Origin: CAVVNN01 sp963749605 | GTDB lineage: Bacteria > Actinomycetota > Thermoleophilia > Solirubrobacterales > 70-9 | Direction: 5' to 3' | Assembly (NCBI GenBank): GCA_963749605.1 | Contig: CAVVNN010000002.1 | Span: forward strand, 992,001-1,056,000 | DNA: 64,000 nt | Shown here: piece by piece, positions 27,444 to 36,238 of the stretch | How the letters are laid out: every line of letters starts with the position of its first letter | How positions within the stretch are numbered: position 1 is the first letter of the stretch | The notes under the pieces: model-generated | Databases searched by the model: none | Seen by the model: the letters and a program-made list of their open reading frames with translations, nothing else | Told to the model about the DNA's origin: nothing | Made by a program: the position numbers and the translations under genes

Positions 27444-28229
27444 ATGGCGCTGGCCGACCAATTCGACGGCCTTTTGATCGACCTCGACGGGGTCGTCTGG
27501 GTCGGGCGAGAGCTGCTTCCCGGCGCGGCCGACGCGCTGCAGCGACTGCTCGCCAACGGCAAGGAGATCGTCTTCGTCACCAACAACTCGGTGCGACAGC
27601 CTGATTCCTACGCGGTCCGCCTTCGCGAGGCCGGGATTCCGGTGGCCGATGAGCGGGTCCTGACCGCCGGGGCGGCGACCGCCCGGCTGGCGGCCGAGCG
27701 GACGGGGGCCGACGGCACCGTCTTCGTGATCGGAGCACCGGGCTTCAAGGAGACGGTCGCGGCGGCCGGCCTGACCGTGCTGGACGGCGAGGCCGGACAG
27801 GGTGCCGACGCGGTGGTCGTCTCCGGCCATCGTGAGTTCGACTACGCGGAGCTGCTGACGGCGACCCGCGCCCTACAGGGCGGGGCAAGCCTGTTCGCCA
27901 CCAGCCGCGACCCGACCCTGCCGATGCCCGGCGGCGCCTGGCCCGGCACCGGCGCGACGCTGGCGGCGGTGGAGACCGCATCGGGAAAGCGCGCCGAGAT
28001 CGGCGGCAAGCCCGAGCGACACCTGTTCGAGCTGGCGCGCGAGCGGATCGCCGGCGCGGAGCGGGTGGCGATCGTCGGCGACCGGATCGCGTCGGACATC
28101 GAGGGCGGACACCGGGCGGGCCTGGAGACGATCATGGTGCTGAGCGGGGCGACATCGCGCGAGGAGGCGGAAAGCGCCGTGCCTCCTCCCGACCACATCG
28201 TCGAGGACATCGCCGGCCTGCTGCTGTGA
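27444..28229 (+). CDS. HAD-IIA family phosphatase (NagD-like)
   Basis: A 261-residue HAD hydrolase. Motif I is LLIDLDGVVW (two Asp), motif II VFVTNNS, the cap region lies at about 85-175, motif III GGKPE, and motif IV VGDRIASDIEGG. This matches NagD / p-nitrophenylphosphatase-type enzymes acting on nucleotide or sugar phosphates. It overlaps the downstream MFS transporter start by 4 bases (GTGA), so the two are coupled. Confidence 0.9.
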   Translation: MALADQFDGLLIDLDGVVWVGRELLPGAADALQRLLANGKEIVFVTNNSVRQPDSYAVRLREAGIPVADERVLTAGAATARLAAERTGADGTVFVIGAPGFKETVAAAGLTVLDGEAGQGADAVVVSGHREFDYAELLTATRALQGGASLFATSRDPTLPMPGGAWPGTGATLAAVETASGKRAEIGGKPERHLFELARERIAGAERVAIVGDRIASDIEGGHRAGLETIMVLSGATSREEAESAVPPPDHIVEDIAGLLL

Positions 28230-29413
28230 GCGCGCCCGACGCCTCCTCGCCGGCGCTCGCCCGCCCGGGCGTCGCCTTCGCCGGCATCTTCACCGTCACC
28301 TTCTGCGGCCTGCTCGCGGTCGGGGCGGTGCTGCCGGTGCTGCCGCGCTACGTGCACGGGCCGCTCGGCGCCGGCAACGTCGCGGTCGGGGTCGTGATCG
28401 GCGCCTACGCGATCACCGGCCTGCTGCTCCGCCCCCTCGCCGGGCGCGTGGCCGACCGCCGCGGCCGCAAGCCCGCGGTCCTGGTCGGCTCGCTGCTGGT
28501 CGCCGTCGCCGGCTTCCTCTACCTGCTGCCATTCGGCGTGGCGAGCCTGATCGCGGCCCGGCTGGTGCTGGGCGCCGGAGAGGGGACGGTGTTCACCGCC
28601 GGCTCGGCCTGGATCGTCGACATCGCCCCACCCGGCCGGCGCGGCCGGGTGATCGGCCTCTACGGCCTCGCCGTCTGGGCCGGCCTCAGCGTCGGCCCGC
28701 TGGTCGGCGAGCTGCTCCTGCACGCCTCCGGCTACTCGGCGGTCTGGATCTTCGCCGGGGCGATGCCGCTGCTCGGCGCGCTGGTCGCCTCCCGCCTGCC
28801 CGATCCCTTCCGCCCCAGCCCGCGCCACGAGAAGGAGCACCACCCGCTGATCGCCCGCGAGGCGGTCCGCCCGGGCGCCGCCCTGGCCCTCGGCTCGATC
28901 GGCTACGCAACGGTTGCCGCCTTCGTGGTCCTCCACCTCGAATCCCGCGGCGTCGACCACGGAGCCTCGGTCTTCGGAGCCTTCGCAGCGATGGTCGTCC
29001 TGACCCGCCTGATCGGCGGCGACCTCCCGGATCGAGTCGGCCCAGCCCGCGTGGCGACAGCCGCAGCCTGCGCCGAGGCATTGGGCCTGGCGACGATCGC
29101 CATCGCCCACAGCCTGCCGGTGGCGTTGCTGGGCGCACTGGCGATGGGCGCCGCCTTCTCGCTGCTCTATCCCTCGCTCTCCCTGATCGTCATCGACCGC
29201 GTCCCCGAGACCCGCCGCGGCGCGGCACTTGGCACCTTCACCGCCTTCTTCGACGCCGGCGTGGGCTTGGGAGCTCCCCTCGCCGGCATCGCGGCGGCAA
29301 TCACCAGCTACGAGGGCGCCTTCCTGCTCTCCGCGGCTATCGCGCTGGTTTCGGCGACGACGATCGCCCTGGCCATCTCCCCGCGCGGCCGCACCCTGCT
29401 CGCGACCCGCTGA
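28226..29413 (+). CDS. MFS transporter
   Basis: A 395-residue protein with twelve predicted membrane helices. The loop 2-3 signature GRVADRRGRKPAVL (about 74-87) is present. RLPDPF near residue 192 marks the long central loop. It starts at GTG overlapping the HAD gene stop. Substrate is unknown; the layout suits drug or small metabolite efflux. Confidence 0.88.
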   Translation: MSAPDASSPALARPGVAFAGIFTVTFCGLLAVGAVLPVLPRYVHGPLGAGNVAVGVVIGAYAITGLLLRPLAGRVADRRGRKPAVLVGSLLVAVAGFLYLLPFGVASLIAARLVLGAGEGTVFTAGSAWIVDIAPPGRRGRVIGLYGLAVWAGLSVGPLVGELLLHASGYSAVWIFAGAMPLLGALVASRLPDPFRPSPRHEKEHHPLIAREAVRPGAALALGSIGYATVAAFVVLHLESRGVDHGASVFGAFAAMVVLTRLIGGDLPDRVGPARVATAAACAEALGLATIAIAHSLPVALLGALAMGAAFSLLYPSLSLIVIDRVPETRRGAALGTFTAFFDAGVGLGAPLAGIAAAITSYEGAFLLSAAIALVSATTIALAISPRGRTLLATR

Positions 29414-29424
29414 CCCACCCCGAC

Positions 29425-29468
29425 GGTGCAACGCGTTGTCTAACCATAGGTGGAAAAAACGTTGCACC
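29425..29468. terminator. inverted repeat after MFS gene
   Basis: GGTGCAACG and its exact complement CGTTGCACC are separated by 26 bases including AAAAAA. They lie between the convergent MFS and thioesterase genes. A bidirectional terminator is plausible but the loop is long. Confidence 0.45.
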
Positions 29469-29480
29469 GCGGAAGAGGGA

Positions 29481-30263
29481 TCAGCGGGCGGCGATGAGGA
29501 GCGACTGGGCGGCGCGGCCGATGCGGCCCCGCCGGTCGGAGAGTTGGGACTCGGCGGTGCCGATGCCGTTCGCCTGCGCGCGGGTGACGGCGTCCACGCA
29601 GACCCACTCGCCCTCCGGCATGCGCTCGAGGTGGACCGTGAGCTCGACGTTGATGAACAGGTAGCGCCGCCAGTCCAGGACGGCGCTGATCCCGTTGCCG
29701 ACGTCGGCCGCAATCAATGTGCGTTGCAGCGGAGTCGGCTCCTCACCGGCGAGGAGCGGGTGCCGCATGCGCATCCACATCGTCGCCGGGCCAGGCTCGA
29801 GGAAGCTCCCGCGGACGGCGGACCCCTCCATCGCGGTGTGATAGCCGACCTCCTGTCCGGTCGGGAAGAACTCGAAGCCCGCCCCGCTCCCCGGGCCCGG
29901 TGGCGGCTCGTCCTCACCGACGGCGCCGTCCGGCAACTCGACCTCCGAGGTCCGCAACCGCCAAGCCGCAGCACGCACGAGCTCTCCGTCGTCGTTGCTC
30001 AGCGACGCCTCGACCAACTGCACCCTCCTCCCCGGCCGCAGGATCTTCGACTCCACCCGCACCGCCCCGATCGGCACCGGGCGCAGAATCTCGAAGGTGA
30101 CGCGACCGACCTGGAAGTCCTCCGCGCCCTCAAGCCGCTCAAGCTCTCGACCCAACAGCGCCGACGGCGGCCCCGCGTGCTGAGCCCCGGGGTCCCAGGG
30201 CCCCCTCGTAAGCTCGGTGGCGATGTACTCGTCGCCTGCGATCTCGTAGAAGGCATCAGGCAC
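29481..30263 (-). CDS. acyl-CoA thioesterase family protein (TesB-like double hotdog)
   Basis: A 260-residue protein of two hotdog-like halves. The N-terminal half has GPWDPGAQHAGPPSALLGRELE and FEILRPVPIG, and the C-terminal half has TLIAADVGNGIS and FINVELTVHLER. This matches the thioesterase-like superfamily (PF13622-type) that hydrolyses acyl-CoA. It starts at GTG 30263. The neighbouring msrB is divergent. Confidence 0.85.
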   Translation of the reverse strand: MPDAFYEIAGDEYIATELTRGPWDPGAQHAGPPSALLGRELERLEGAEDFQVGRVTFEILRPVPIGAVRVESKILRPGRRVQLVEASLSNDDGELVRAAAWRLRTSEVELPDGAVGEDEPPPGPGSGAGFEFFPTGQEVGYHTAMEGSAVRGSFLEPGPATMWMRMRHPLLAGEEPTPLQRTLIAADVGNGISAVLDWRRYLFINVELTVHLERMPEGEWVCVDAVTRAQANGIGTAESQLSDRRGRIGRAAQSLLIAAR

Positions 30264-30309
30264 GGCAGCGCATCGTAAGGGCGCCCCCGGCGCCCTCTAC
30301 CCTTGATCC

Positions 30310-30720
30310 ATGCCGAAAATCGAGAAGTCAGACGCCGAGTGGCGCGAGCAGCTGACTCCCGAGCAGTACGAGGTGACCCGCAGGGCCGGCACCGAGCGCG
30401 CCTTCACCGGGCCCTACGTCGACGAGAAGACCGACGGCATGTACGCCTGCGTCTGCTGCGGCGCCGAGCTGTTCTCCTCCGAGACCAAGTTCGACTCCGG
30501 CACCGGCTGGCCCAGCTTCACCGAGCCGGCCAACCTCGAGCACGTCGAGCTGCGCCCCGACAACAGCCTCTTCATGAAGCGCACCGAGGTCGTCTGCAAG
30601 CACTGCGACGCCCACCTCGGCCACGTCTTCGACGACGGCCCGGGGCCCGGCGGCCAGCGCTACTGCATCAACGGCTGCGCGCTGGAGCTCAAGCCGCCCC
30701 CCCAGCACCCAGATAGCTGA
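30310..30720 (+). CDS. msrB: peptide-methionine (R)-S-oxide reductase
   Basis: A 136-residue repair enzyme reducing methionine-R-sulfoxide. Zinc-binding pairs CVCC and CKHC flank TKFDSGTGWPSF. The catalytic Cys lies in RYCINGCAL, with HLGHVFDDGP conserved. No signal peptide is visible, so it is cytoplasmic. Its 3' end overlaps the convergent NarL regulator's 3' end by 32 bases. Confidence 0.96.
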   Translation: MPKIEKSDAEWREQLTPEQYEVTRRAGTERAFTGPYVDEKTDGMYACVCCGAELFSSETKFDSGTGWPSFTEPANLEHVELRPDNSLFMKRTEVVCKHCDAHLGHVFDDGPGPGGQRYCINGCALELKPPPQHPDS

Positions 30721-31339
30721 ACTTCACCGCCAGGGCGACCGCCTCGGTGCGGGTGTCGACCTCCAGCTTGGCGATCGCGTTGCGCACGTGGGTGTGGACG
30801 GTCGCGGGACTGAGGGTAAGGCGCTCGGCGATCTCCTTCACCCGCAGGCCCTCGGCCAGCAGCTCGAGGATCTGGCGCTCGCGCGGCGAGAGGTCGAGCA
30901 GTTTCTCGACCTCGGAGGGCTTGCCGGCGGCGAAGTCGCCGCCGAGGAAGGTGCCGCCGCCGGTGACCGCCTTCACCGCGCGGGCGATGTCCTCGGCGGG
31001 GGCGGACTTGAGCACGTAGCCGGAGGCGCCGGCGCGCAGGGCCAGCGCCAGCAGGTCGGGCTGGGCGTGGGCGGTGAAGACGATGACCTTGGTCCGGGGC
31101 CGAACCTTGAGGACCTCCTTGGTGGCCTCGATCCCGTCGCGCTTGGGCAGCTCGACGTCGATGATGAGGACGTCGGGCTCCAGCTCCTTGACGACGTCGA
31201 CCACGTCGCGGCCGTTGCCGGCCTCGCCGACGATCTCCAGGACGCTCGAGTTCGCCATCCGCGCCTTGATCGCCTCGCGGACGATCTCGTGGTCGTCGCA
31301 GAGGACGACGCGCTTGGCCTCCCGTACGCTCGTGCTCAT
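30689..31339 (-). CDS. NarL/LuxR-family response regulator
   Basis: A 216-residue protein. The receiver domain begins RVVLCDDHEIVRE and has the phospho-acceptor Asp in VLIIDVELP, FTAHA and GYVLKSAP. The LuxR-type helix-turn-helix is at the C-terminus (LSPRERQILELLAEGLRVKEIAERL). No cognate kinase is adjacent. Its ATG overlaps the serS stop (ATGA), so it is probably expressed with serS, an unusual pairing. Its 3' end overlaps msrB. Confidence 0.92.
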   Translation of the reverse strand: MSTSVREAKRVVLCDDHEIVREAIKARMANSSVLEIVGEAGNGRDVVDVVKELEPDVLIIDVELPKRDGIEATKEVLKVRPRTKVIVFTAHAQPDLLALALRAGASGYVLKSAPAEDIARAVKAVTGGGTFLGGDFAAGKPSEVEKLLDLSPRERQILELLAEGLRVKEIAERLTLSPATVHTHVRNAIAKLEVDTRTEAVALAVKFSYLGAGGAA

Positions 31340-32607
31340 CGTGGTGCGATTCTTTCAGGAGAACCGTGTCGATGCAAAGTTTTGGGTAGCGTGAATCCGC
31401 CATCCCGCTCCTGCCGGTTCTCGATCAACGCGATAATCGTCCGCCCCACGGCCAACGCCGTCCCATTCAGCGTGTGCACTGGCTGCGGGGATTCGCCGTC
31501 GGCGGGCCGGTACCTACAGCCGAGGCGGCGCGCCTGGTAGTCGGTCGTATTCGAGCATGAGGTCAGCTCGCGGTAACGGCTCTGGCTCGGTATCCACGCC
31601 TCGCAGTCGAACTTCTTCGCCGCGGGGGCGCCGAGGTCGCCGGCGGCGACGTTGACCACGCGGTAGGGGATCTCCAGCTCGGCGAGGATCCGCTCCTCGA
31701 TCGCCAGCAGGCGCTCGTGCTCCTCCGCCGAGGCCGAGGGCTCAACGAACGAGAACATCTCCACCTTGTCGAACTGGTGGACGCGGAAGATTCCGCGGGT
31801 GTCACGGCCGGCCGCGCCGGCCTCGCGGCGGAAGCAGGTGGAGAAGCCCGCGTAGCGCAGCGGCAGCCGCCCTGGCTCGAGGATCTCGCCGGCGTGCAGG
31901 CCGGCCAACGCCACCTCGGAGGTGCCGGCGAGGAAGAGGTCGTCCTTGGGCACCTCGTAGATCTGGTCGCGGTCGCCGGGAAGGAAGCCGGTGCCGACGA
32001 GGGCGTCTTCGCGGACTAGCACCGGCGGGACGACGGGCTCGTGACCCTCGGCGCGGACCAGCTCGATCGCGAAGCGGACCAGCGCCAGCTCCAGCAGGAC
32101 CAGGTCGCCCTTGAGGTAGGCGAAGCGCGAGCCGGAGAGCCTCGCCGCCGCCTCCATCTCGATCAGGCCGAGGCCGGCGCCGATCTCGAGGTGGTCGCGG
32201 GGCTCGAAATCGAACCGCGGCAGCTCGCCGACCTCGCGGATGACGACGGCGTCCTCCTCGGTCATCCCGTCGGGGGCGTCGGGGTCGGGCAGGTTGGGAA
32301 GGGAGACGGCGACCCGGTCGAGGGCGGCCTCGACCGCCTCCAGCTCGGCCTTGCCGGACTCGATCTTCTCCTTCAGCCCCTGGACCTCCTCGATCAGCTC
32401 CCCGGCCTCCCCACCCGCCTGCTTCGCCTCGCCGACCCGCTTGGAGAGGGCCTTGCGCTCGGCCTGGGCGTTCTCGACCTCGGGCAGCAGCTCGCGGCGG
32501 CGGGCGTCGAGGCGCAGCAGCTCGTCGACCTGCTCGGCCGCGCCGCGCCGCGCCAGCGCCGCCTTGACCCGCTCGGGATCGGAGCGGATCAGCTTCAGGT
32601 CGAGCAT
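31336..32607 (-). CDS. serS: seryl-tRNA synthetase
   Basis: A 423-residue class II synthetase. The N-terminal coiled-coil arm is at about 30-105. Motif 2 region FRREAGAAGRDTRGIFRVHQF and motif 3 LNGTALAVGRTIIALIEN are clear. ELTSCSNTTDYQARRL is the usual serine-site region. It charges tRNA-Ser. The start is the ATG at 32607. It is followed, with overlap, by the NarL-type regulator. Confidence 0.97.
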   Translation of the reverse strand: MLDLKLIRSDPERVKAALARRGAAEQVDELLRLDARRRELLPEVENAQAERKALSKRVGEAKQAGGEAGELIEEVQGLKEKIESGKAELEAVEAALDRVAVSLPNLPDPDAPDGMTEEDAVVIREVGELPRFDFEPRDHLEIGAGLGLIEMEAAARLSGSRFAYLKGDLVLLELALVRFAIELVRAEGHEPVVPPVLVREDALVGTGFLPGDRDQIYEVPKDDLFLAGTSEVALAGLHAGEILEPGRLPLRYAGFSTCFRREAGAAGRDTRGIFRVHQFDKVEMFSFVEPSASAEEHERLLAIEERILAELEIPYRVVNVAAGDLGAPAAKKFDCEAWIPSQSRYRELTSCSNTTDYQARRLGCRYRPADGESPQPVHTLNGTALAVGRTIIALIENRQERDGGFTLPKTLHRHGSPERIAPR

Positions 32608-32619
32608 CGGAAGTTCAGG

Positions 32620-33018
32620 CTAGGGAGAGGCCTTGCCGGGGCGCGGCGAGGTTTCGGCTTCCGTGCCCGCGTACTTGGCGACGAAGCGGGCGACAGCTTC
32701 GGCTTCGGCGCCGACCACGATGTTCTGGGGCATGATCGCGCCGGAGAAACCGCCGTTCTGGATCGCGAAGAGAGCATCTTCATAGGTCTCGGTTCGCCCA
32801 TTCAGGTTCGGACCCTGCGTCCGCTCGCCGCGATTGCCGGTGCCCTGGGTGCCGGCGGCGCTCAACGTGTGGCAGCCGGAGCAGTGCGTGGCGAAGAGAA
32901 CGGCCCCGCTGTAGTTGGGGTCGTTCTGGGAGACCGTGACACCCTGCTCGCCGAAGCCGCAGGCAGAGAGCCCAAGGGCCGCGGCGGCAACCAAGGCTGT
33001 AATCAAAACCGGACGCAC
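32620..33018 (-). CDS. lipoprotein c-type cytochrome
   Basis: A 132-residue exported protein. The lipoprotein signal ends LGLSAC at about residue 20. The single haem site CSGCH is at about 46-50, and a Met in IMPQN is the probable sixth ligand. It starts at GTG 33018. It is likely a small membrane-anchored electron carrier of the respiratory chain. It lies 12 bases upstream of serS on the same strand, with no obvious functional tie. Confidence 0.88.
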   Translation of the reverse strand: MRPVLITALVAAAALGLSACGFGEQGVTVSQNDPNYSGAVLFATHCSGCHTLSAAGTQGTGNRGERTQGPNLNGRTETYEDALFAIQNGGFSGAIMPQNIVVGAEAEAVARFVAKYAGTEAETSPRPGKASP

Positions 33019-33053
33019 GCGGCGCGCATCATATTGTCTGGAGCCGCAGACGA

Positions 33054-33530
33054 ATGCCGCCGCCAGACCCAGCCCGCTTCCGCGCCGCGATGGCCACGCT
33101 GCCGACCGGAGTCACGGTCGTCACCGCGGCCGGCCCCGACGGTCCGGCCGGCGCCACCGCCAACGCCGTCTGCTCGCTCTCGATCGAGCCGATGCTGATG
33201 CTCGCCTGCCTGGATCGCGGCTCCCGCACCCTGCTCGCCGTCCAGGCCGCCAACCGCTTCGGCGTCAGCGTCCTGCACGCCGGCCAGGAGCCGGTCGCAC
33301 GCGCCTTCGCCACCAAGGCGCCGGTGGCCGACAAGTGGTCCGGCGTGGCCTGGACCGACCGGGACGGCATCCCCGCGATCGACGACGCCCTCGCCTGGCT
33401 GGCCTGCGACCTCCGCGACGTGATCGCCGGCGGCGACCACGTCATAGTCACCGGCGAGGTGAGCGCCCTGGAGACGAGCGAGGGCGAACCCCTCGTCTTC
33501 CACGGGGGCGATTACCGCCCGCTGCGCTAG
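33054..33530 (+). CDS. flavin reductase-like domain protein
   Basis: A 158-residue split-barrel flavoprotein. FRAAMATLPTGVTVVTA is the family start, then GATANAVCSLSIEPMLMLACLDRGS, and a C-terminal GGDHVIVTGEV and PLVFHGGDYRPL. This matches NAD(P)H:FMN reductase components that feed two-component monooxygenases. No partner monooxygenase is adjacent. It is divergent from the cytochrome. Confidence 0.9.
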   Translation: MPPPDPARFRAAMATLPTGVTVVTAAGPDGPAGATANAVCSLSIEPMLMLACLDRGSRTLLAVQAANRFGVSVLHAGQEPVARAFATKAPVADKWSGVAWTDRDGIPAIDDALAWLACDLRDVIAGGDHVIVTGEVSALETSEGEPLVFHGGDYRPLR

Positions 33531-33561
33531 CGATGCAGGCCGCTGCTGGCACAATCGAGGC

Positions 33562-34014
33562 ATGAGCGAAGACGGCATTCGGTTCCAGCAGCCGGGCTGG
33601 TTCACCAAGCACGTCTTCAACCCGCTCGTCGCCGGGCTGACCCGGCTCGGGATCGGCCTCGCCGGCTCGCGGGTGCTCGAAGTGCAGGGACGCAAGAGCG
33701 GCGAGTGGCGGCAGACGCCGGTCAACCCGCTCCAGTTCGAGGGCAAGCGCTACCTGGTCTCCCCGCGCGGCAACACCCAGTGGGTGCGGAACATGCGCGT
33801 CAGCGGGAGCGGGCGCCTGGTGCGGGGGCGCCGGGTCGAGGAGTTCACCGCGACCGAGATTCCCGAGGGCGAGCGCCCTCCCCTCCTCCGCGCCTACCTG
33901 GAGAAGTGGAAGTGGGAGGTCGGCGCCTTCTTCGACGGCGTCGGTCCCGACTCCAGCGACGAGGAGCTGCGCCGCATAGCGCCCGATCACCCGGTCTTCC
34001 GCATCGACAAGTAG
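33562..34014 (+). CDS. deazaflavin (F420)-dependent nitroreductase family protein
   Basis: A 150-residue DDN-type split-barrel protein. GRKSGEWRQTPVNPL and SPRGNTQWVRNMR are the F420-binding motifs. The N-terminal hydrophobic segment LTRLGIGLAGS may touch the membrane. It probably uses reduced F420 to reduce quinones or nitro compounds. It implies the organism makes F420. It follows the flavin reductase by 31 bases. Confidence 0.9.
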   Translation: MSEDGIRFQQPGWFTKHVFNPLVAGLTRLGIGLAGSRVLEVQGRKSGEWRQTPVNPLQFEGKRYLVSPRGNTQWVRNMRVSGSGRLVRGRRVEEFTATEIPEGERPPLLRAYLEKWKWEVGAFFDGVGPDSSDEELRRIAPDHPVFRIDK

Positions 34015-34019
34015 CGGCC

Positions 34020-34454
34020 CTAGAAGTGGCCACTGGTGCCGGCTGCGCGAAGGGCGAGGAAGAAGATGACGCCGCAGCTGACGGCCATGATGCCCATCTC
34101 GCGTCGGACTATGGCCAGGGCCAGGGACTGCTGGGTCTCCGCGGGGAGGGATTCGAAGTCGACGTCGCCGAGCTCGCGCTGGGCGGCGCCGGCCCGGGCG
34201 CCCTCGGCGAGCAGGGAGACGACGAGGGGAAGGACGCCGTAGAGGTAGTGGAGATTGTCCCCCGGCTTGTGGCCGGTGAAGACCAGCAGACCGCCGAGCA
34301 TGACCTGGACGAAGACCGCGGCCTGGGCGGCGCGGAGCAGGTACCAGAAGCGGACCGAAGGGCGCTCGCGGTACCAGGCGATCCCTCCCCACGCCCCCGC
34401 GATCAGGCTGAGGAGGATGACTGCGGAGCCGACGACGAGATGCGCCCCGGCCAA
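34020..34454 (-). CDS. small integral membrane protein of unknown function
   Basis: A 144-residue protein with four hydrophobic segments (about 5-25, 42-60, 70-84, 118-135). HYLYGVLPLVVSLLAEGAR lies in the third. It starts at TTG 34454, preceded by GGGAGGA at good spacing. I recognise no family. It is divergent from nuoA, so it may share that promoter region, but no function can be assigned. Confidence 0.65.
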   Translation of the reverse strand: MAGAHLVVGSAVILLSLIAGAWGGIAWYRERPSVRFWYLLRAAQAAVFVQVMLGGLLVFTGHKPGDNLHYLYGVLPLVVSLLAEGARAGAAQRELGDVDFESLPAETQQSLALAIVRREMGIMAVSCGVIFFLALRAAGTSGHF

Positions 34455-34531
34455 CCTAAATCCTCCCGCGAGGGTCGGGATTCCGCTCCCTGATGCGGAA
34501 AATCACTATGTAGCAAGTTGTCACAAGGTGG

Positions 34532-34981
34532 GTGTATAACACCGGCTGCGAAACGACGAGCGGCGGCGATTCGCGCCCCGACGTCGACCTGACCAAGACC
34601 CAAGTGCTGAAGAGCTACCTGCCGATCATCGTCTTTGCCTTCCTCGGGCTGACCGTGGGAAGCGCCTTCGCGATGCTGAACCACCTGCTCGGCCCGAAGA
34701 AGCCGAAGCGGCCGACCGCGGCGAGCCGGCGGCAGGCCGAGCCGTATGAGTCCGGCATCCCGGTCGAGGCGGTGAAGGGCTTTCGCTTCGGCGTCAGCTT
34801 CTACCTCGTCGCGATGCTGTTCATCCTCTTCGACATCGAGGTGGTGTTCCTCTACCCCGTCGGGGTGATCATGAAGGGCGCCGACAGCGTCTTCGTCCTC
34901 GGCGAGCTGGTCACCTTCGTCGTCCTGCTGATGGTCGCCTTCGTCTACGTCTGGCGCAAGGGAGCCCTGGATTGGAGGTAG
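34532..34981 (+). CDS. nuoA: NADH-quinone oxidoreductase subunit A
   Basis: A 149-residue membrane subunit with three helices. YESGIPVEAVKGFRFGVSFYLVAMLFILFDIEVVFLYP is summarised by YESG and FDIEVVFLYP, which mark NuoA. It starts at GTG 34532; a downstream GTG near 34604 is possible. It opens the complex I operon and its stop lies close to the nuoB start. The N-terminal 25 residues are polar and longer than usual. Confidence 0.93.
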   Translation: MYNTGCETTSGGDSRPDVDLTKTQVLKSYLPIIVFAFLGLTVGSAFAMLNHLLGPKKPKRPTAASRRQAEPYESGIPVEAVKGFRFGVSFYLVAMLFILFDIEVVFLYPVGVIMKGADSVFVLGELVTFVVLLMVAFVYVWRKGALDWR

Positions 34982-34992
34982 AGCGGCAGGCG

Positions 34993-35640
34993 ATGCGGTC
35001 GAAGCAGCTGCGCGCTCGCGACATGCTGCGCGGCGACCTCGAGGGAGAGGAGCTGGAGCGCTACGTCGAGGAGAAGGTCGTGATGACCAACTTCGACAAG
35101 ATGTTCAACTGGGCGCGGGCGAACTCGATGTTCCCGCTCACCTTCGGGCTGGCCTGCTGCGCGATCGAAGCGCCGATCAGCCTGGTCACCGCCCGCTACG
35201 ACCTCGCCCGCTTCGGCGCCGAGGCGCTGCGCGCCTCCCCACGCCAGGCCGACTTCATCATCCTCTCGGGCCGGGTCTCGATCAAGATGGCGCCGGTCGT
35301 CCGCCGCCTCTACGACCAGATGCTGGAGCCGAAATGGGCGATCTCGATGGGCGCCTGCTCCTCCAGCGGCGGCATGTTCTCCAACTACGCGGTGGTGCAG
35401 GGGGCGGACAAGTTCATGCCGATCGACCTCCACATCCCCGGCTGCCCGCCGCGGCCGGAGGCGGTCCTCTACGGCTTCACCAAGCTGCAGCGCAAGATCA
35501 TGGGGAACCCCGACCCGGGCTGGCGGCAGCGCTACAACGCCGCCGGCACCGAGGAGTGGGCGCGGGGCGGGCCGCGCAGCGAACCCAGCACCGAGGAGAC
35601 GGCCGCCTACGAGGCGGCAAGGGAGCTGATCCGTGCCTGA
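34993..35640 (+). CDS. nuoB: NADH-quinone oxidoreductase subunit B
   Basis: A 215-residue peripheral-arm subunit that holds the N2 [4Fe-4S] cluster. The adjacent cysteines in LACCAIE, then GACSSSGG and HIPGCPPRPE supply ligands. I take the ATG at 34993; a TTG at 34972 inside nuoA is possible. The N-terminus and C-terminus (EEWARGGPRSEPSTEE) extend beyond the core. It overlaps nuoC. Confidence 0.95.
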   Translation: MRSKQLRARDMLRGDLEGEELERYVEEKVVMTNFDKMFNWARANSMFPLTFGLACCAIEAPISLVTARYDLARFGAEALRASPRQADFIILSGRVSIKMAPVVRRLYDQMLEPKWAISMGACSSSGGMFSNYAVVQGADKFMPIDLHIPGCPPRPEAVLYGFTKLQRKIMGNPDPGWRQRYNAAGTEEWARGGPRSEPSTEETAAYEAARELIRA

Positions 35641-36238
35641 CGCGCCGGGACTCGAGCTGATCCGGGGCGAGGTCGAGCAGGACCACCCCGGCGCGGTCCT
35701 CGAGACCAGCTTCGACCGCGGCCAGGCGGCGATCGTCGTCGACCCGGCCCAGGTGCTGAGCGTGCTGCGCTGGCTGCGCGACGCGCCCGGCCAGGGCTAC
35801 CGCTTCCTCTCCAGCCTCCACGTCGCCGACTACCTCCCGGCCACCCCCCGCTTTGCTGTTCATTACGAGCTCTTGAACCGGGACCGGGTAGAGCGGCTGC
35901 GGGTGAAAGCGATGCTGGCGGATCCGGCTGCGGCTGTCGCGGAATCGGGGGGGCCTGCGGGCGGTGCGGTGGCTCCGTTCTCGGCCCCCCCGATCCCACG
36001 CCAACCGCAGAGCGACGCCGCGGAGCTCCCGGTCATCGACTCTTGCGTGGAGTTGTTTCCCACGGCGGAGTTTCAAGAGAGAGAGGCCTTCGACTTCTTC
36101 GGGATCGTGTTCAAGGGGCACCCCGACCTCACTCGGATCCTGATGCCGGAGGACTACGTCGGCTGGCCGCAGCGGCGCGACTTCCCCGTCGGCGGCGAGC
36201 CGGTCACCTTCACCCACAACGAAGGCAGCCGTGGCTGA
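35633..36238 (+). CDS. nuoC: NADH-quinone oxidoreductase subunit C, with an internal insert
   Basis: A 201-residue subunit starting at GTG 35633 inside nuoB's end. The C-terminal signature EREAFDFFGIVFKGHPDLTRILMPEDY is clear (key residues ERE, FDFFGI, HPDL). Between about residues 96 and 131 is a Pro/Ala/Gly-rich stretch that I do not see in ordinary NuoC. It sits between the LRVKAML strand and the VIDSCVELFP block. It overlaps nuoD by 8 bases. Confidence 0.93.
   Translation: MPDAPGLELIRGEVEQDHPGAVLETSFDRGQAAIVVDPAQVLSVLRWLRDAPGQGYRFLSSLHVADYLPATPRFAVHYELLNRDRVERLRVKAMLADPAAAVAESGGPAGGAVAPFSAPPIPRQPQSDAAELPVIDSCVELFPTAEFQEREAFDFFGIVFKGHPDLTRILMPEDYVGWPQRRDFPVGGEPVTFTHNEGSRG

Noticed and set aside
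27842..29713. A 623-codon minus-strand frame
   Set aside because: It is a shadow of the HAD phosphatase and MFS genes, with low-complexity Gly/Arg/Glu composition.
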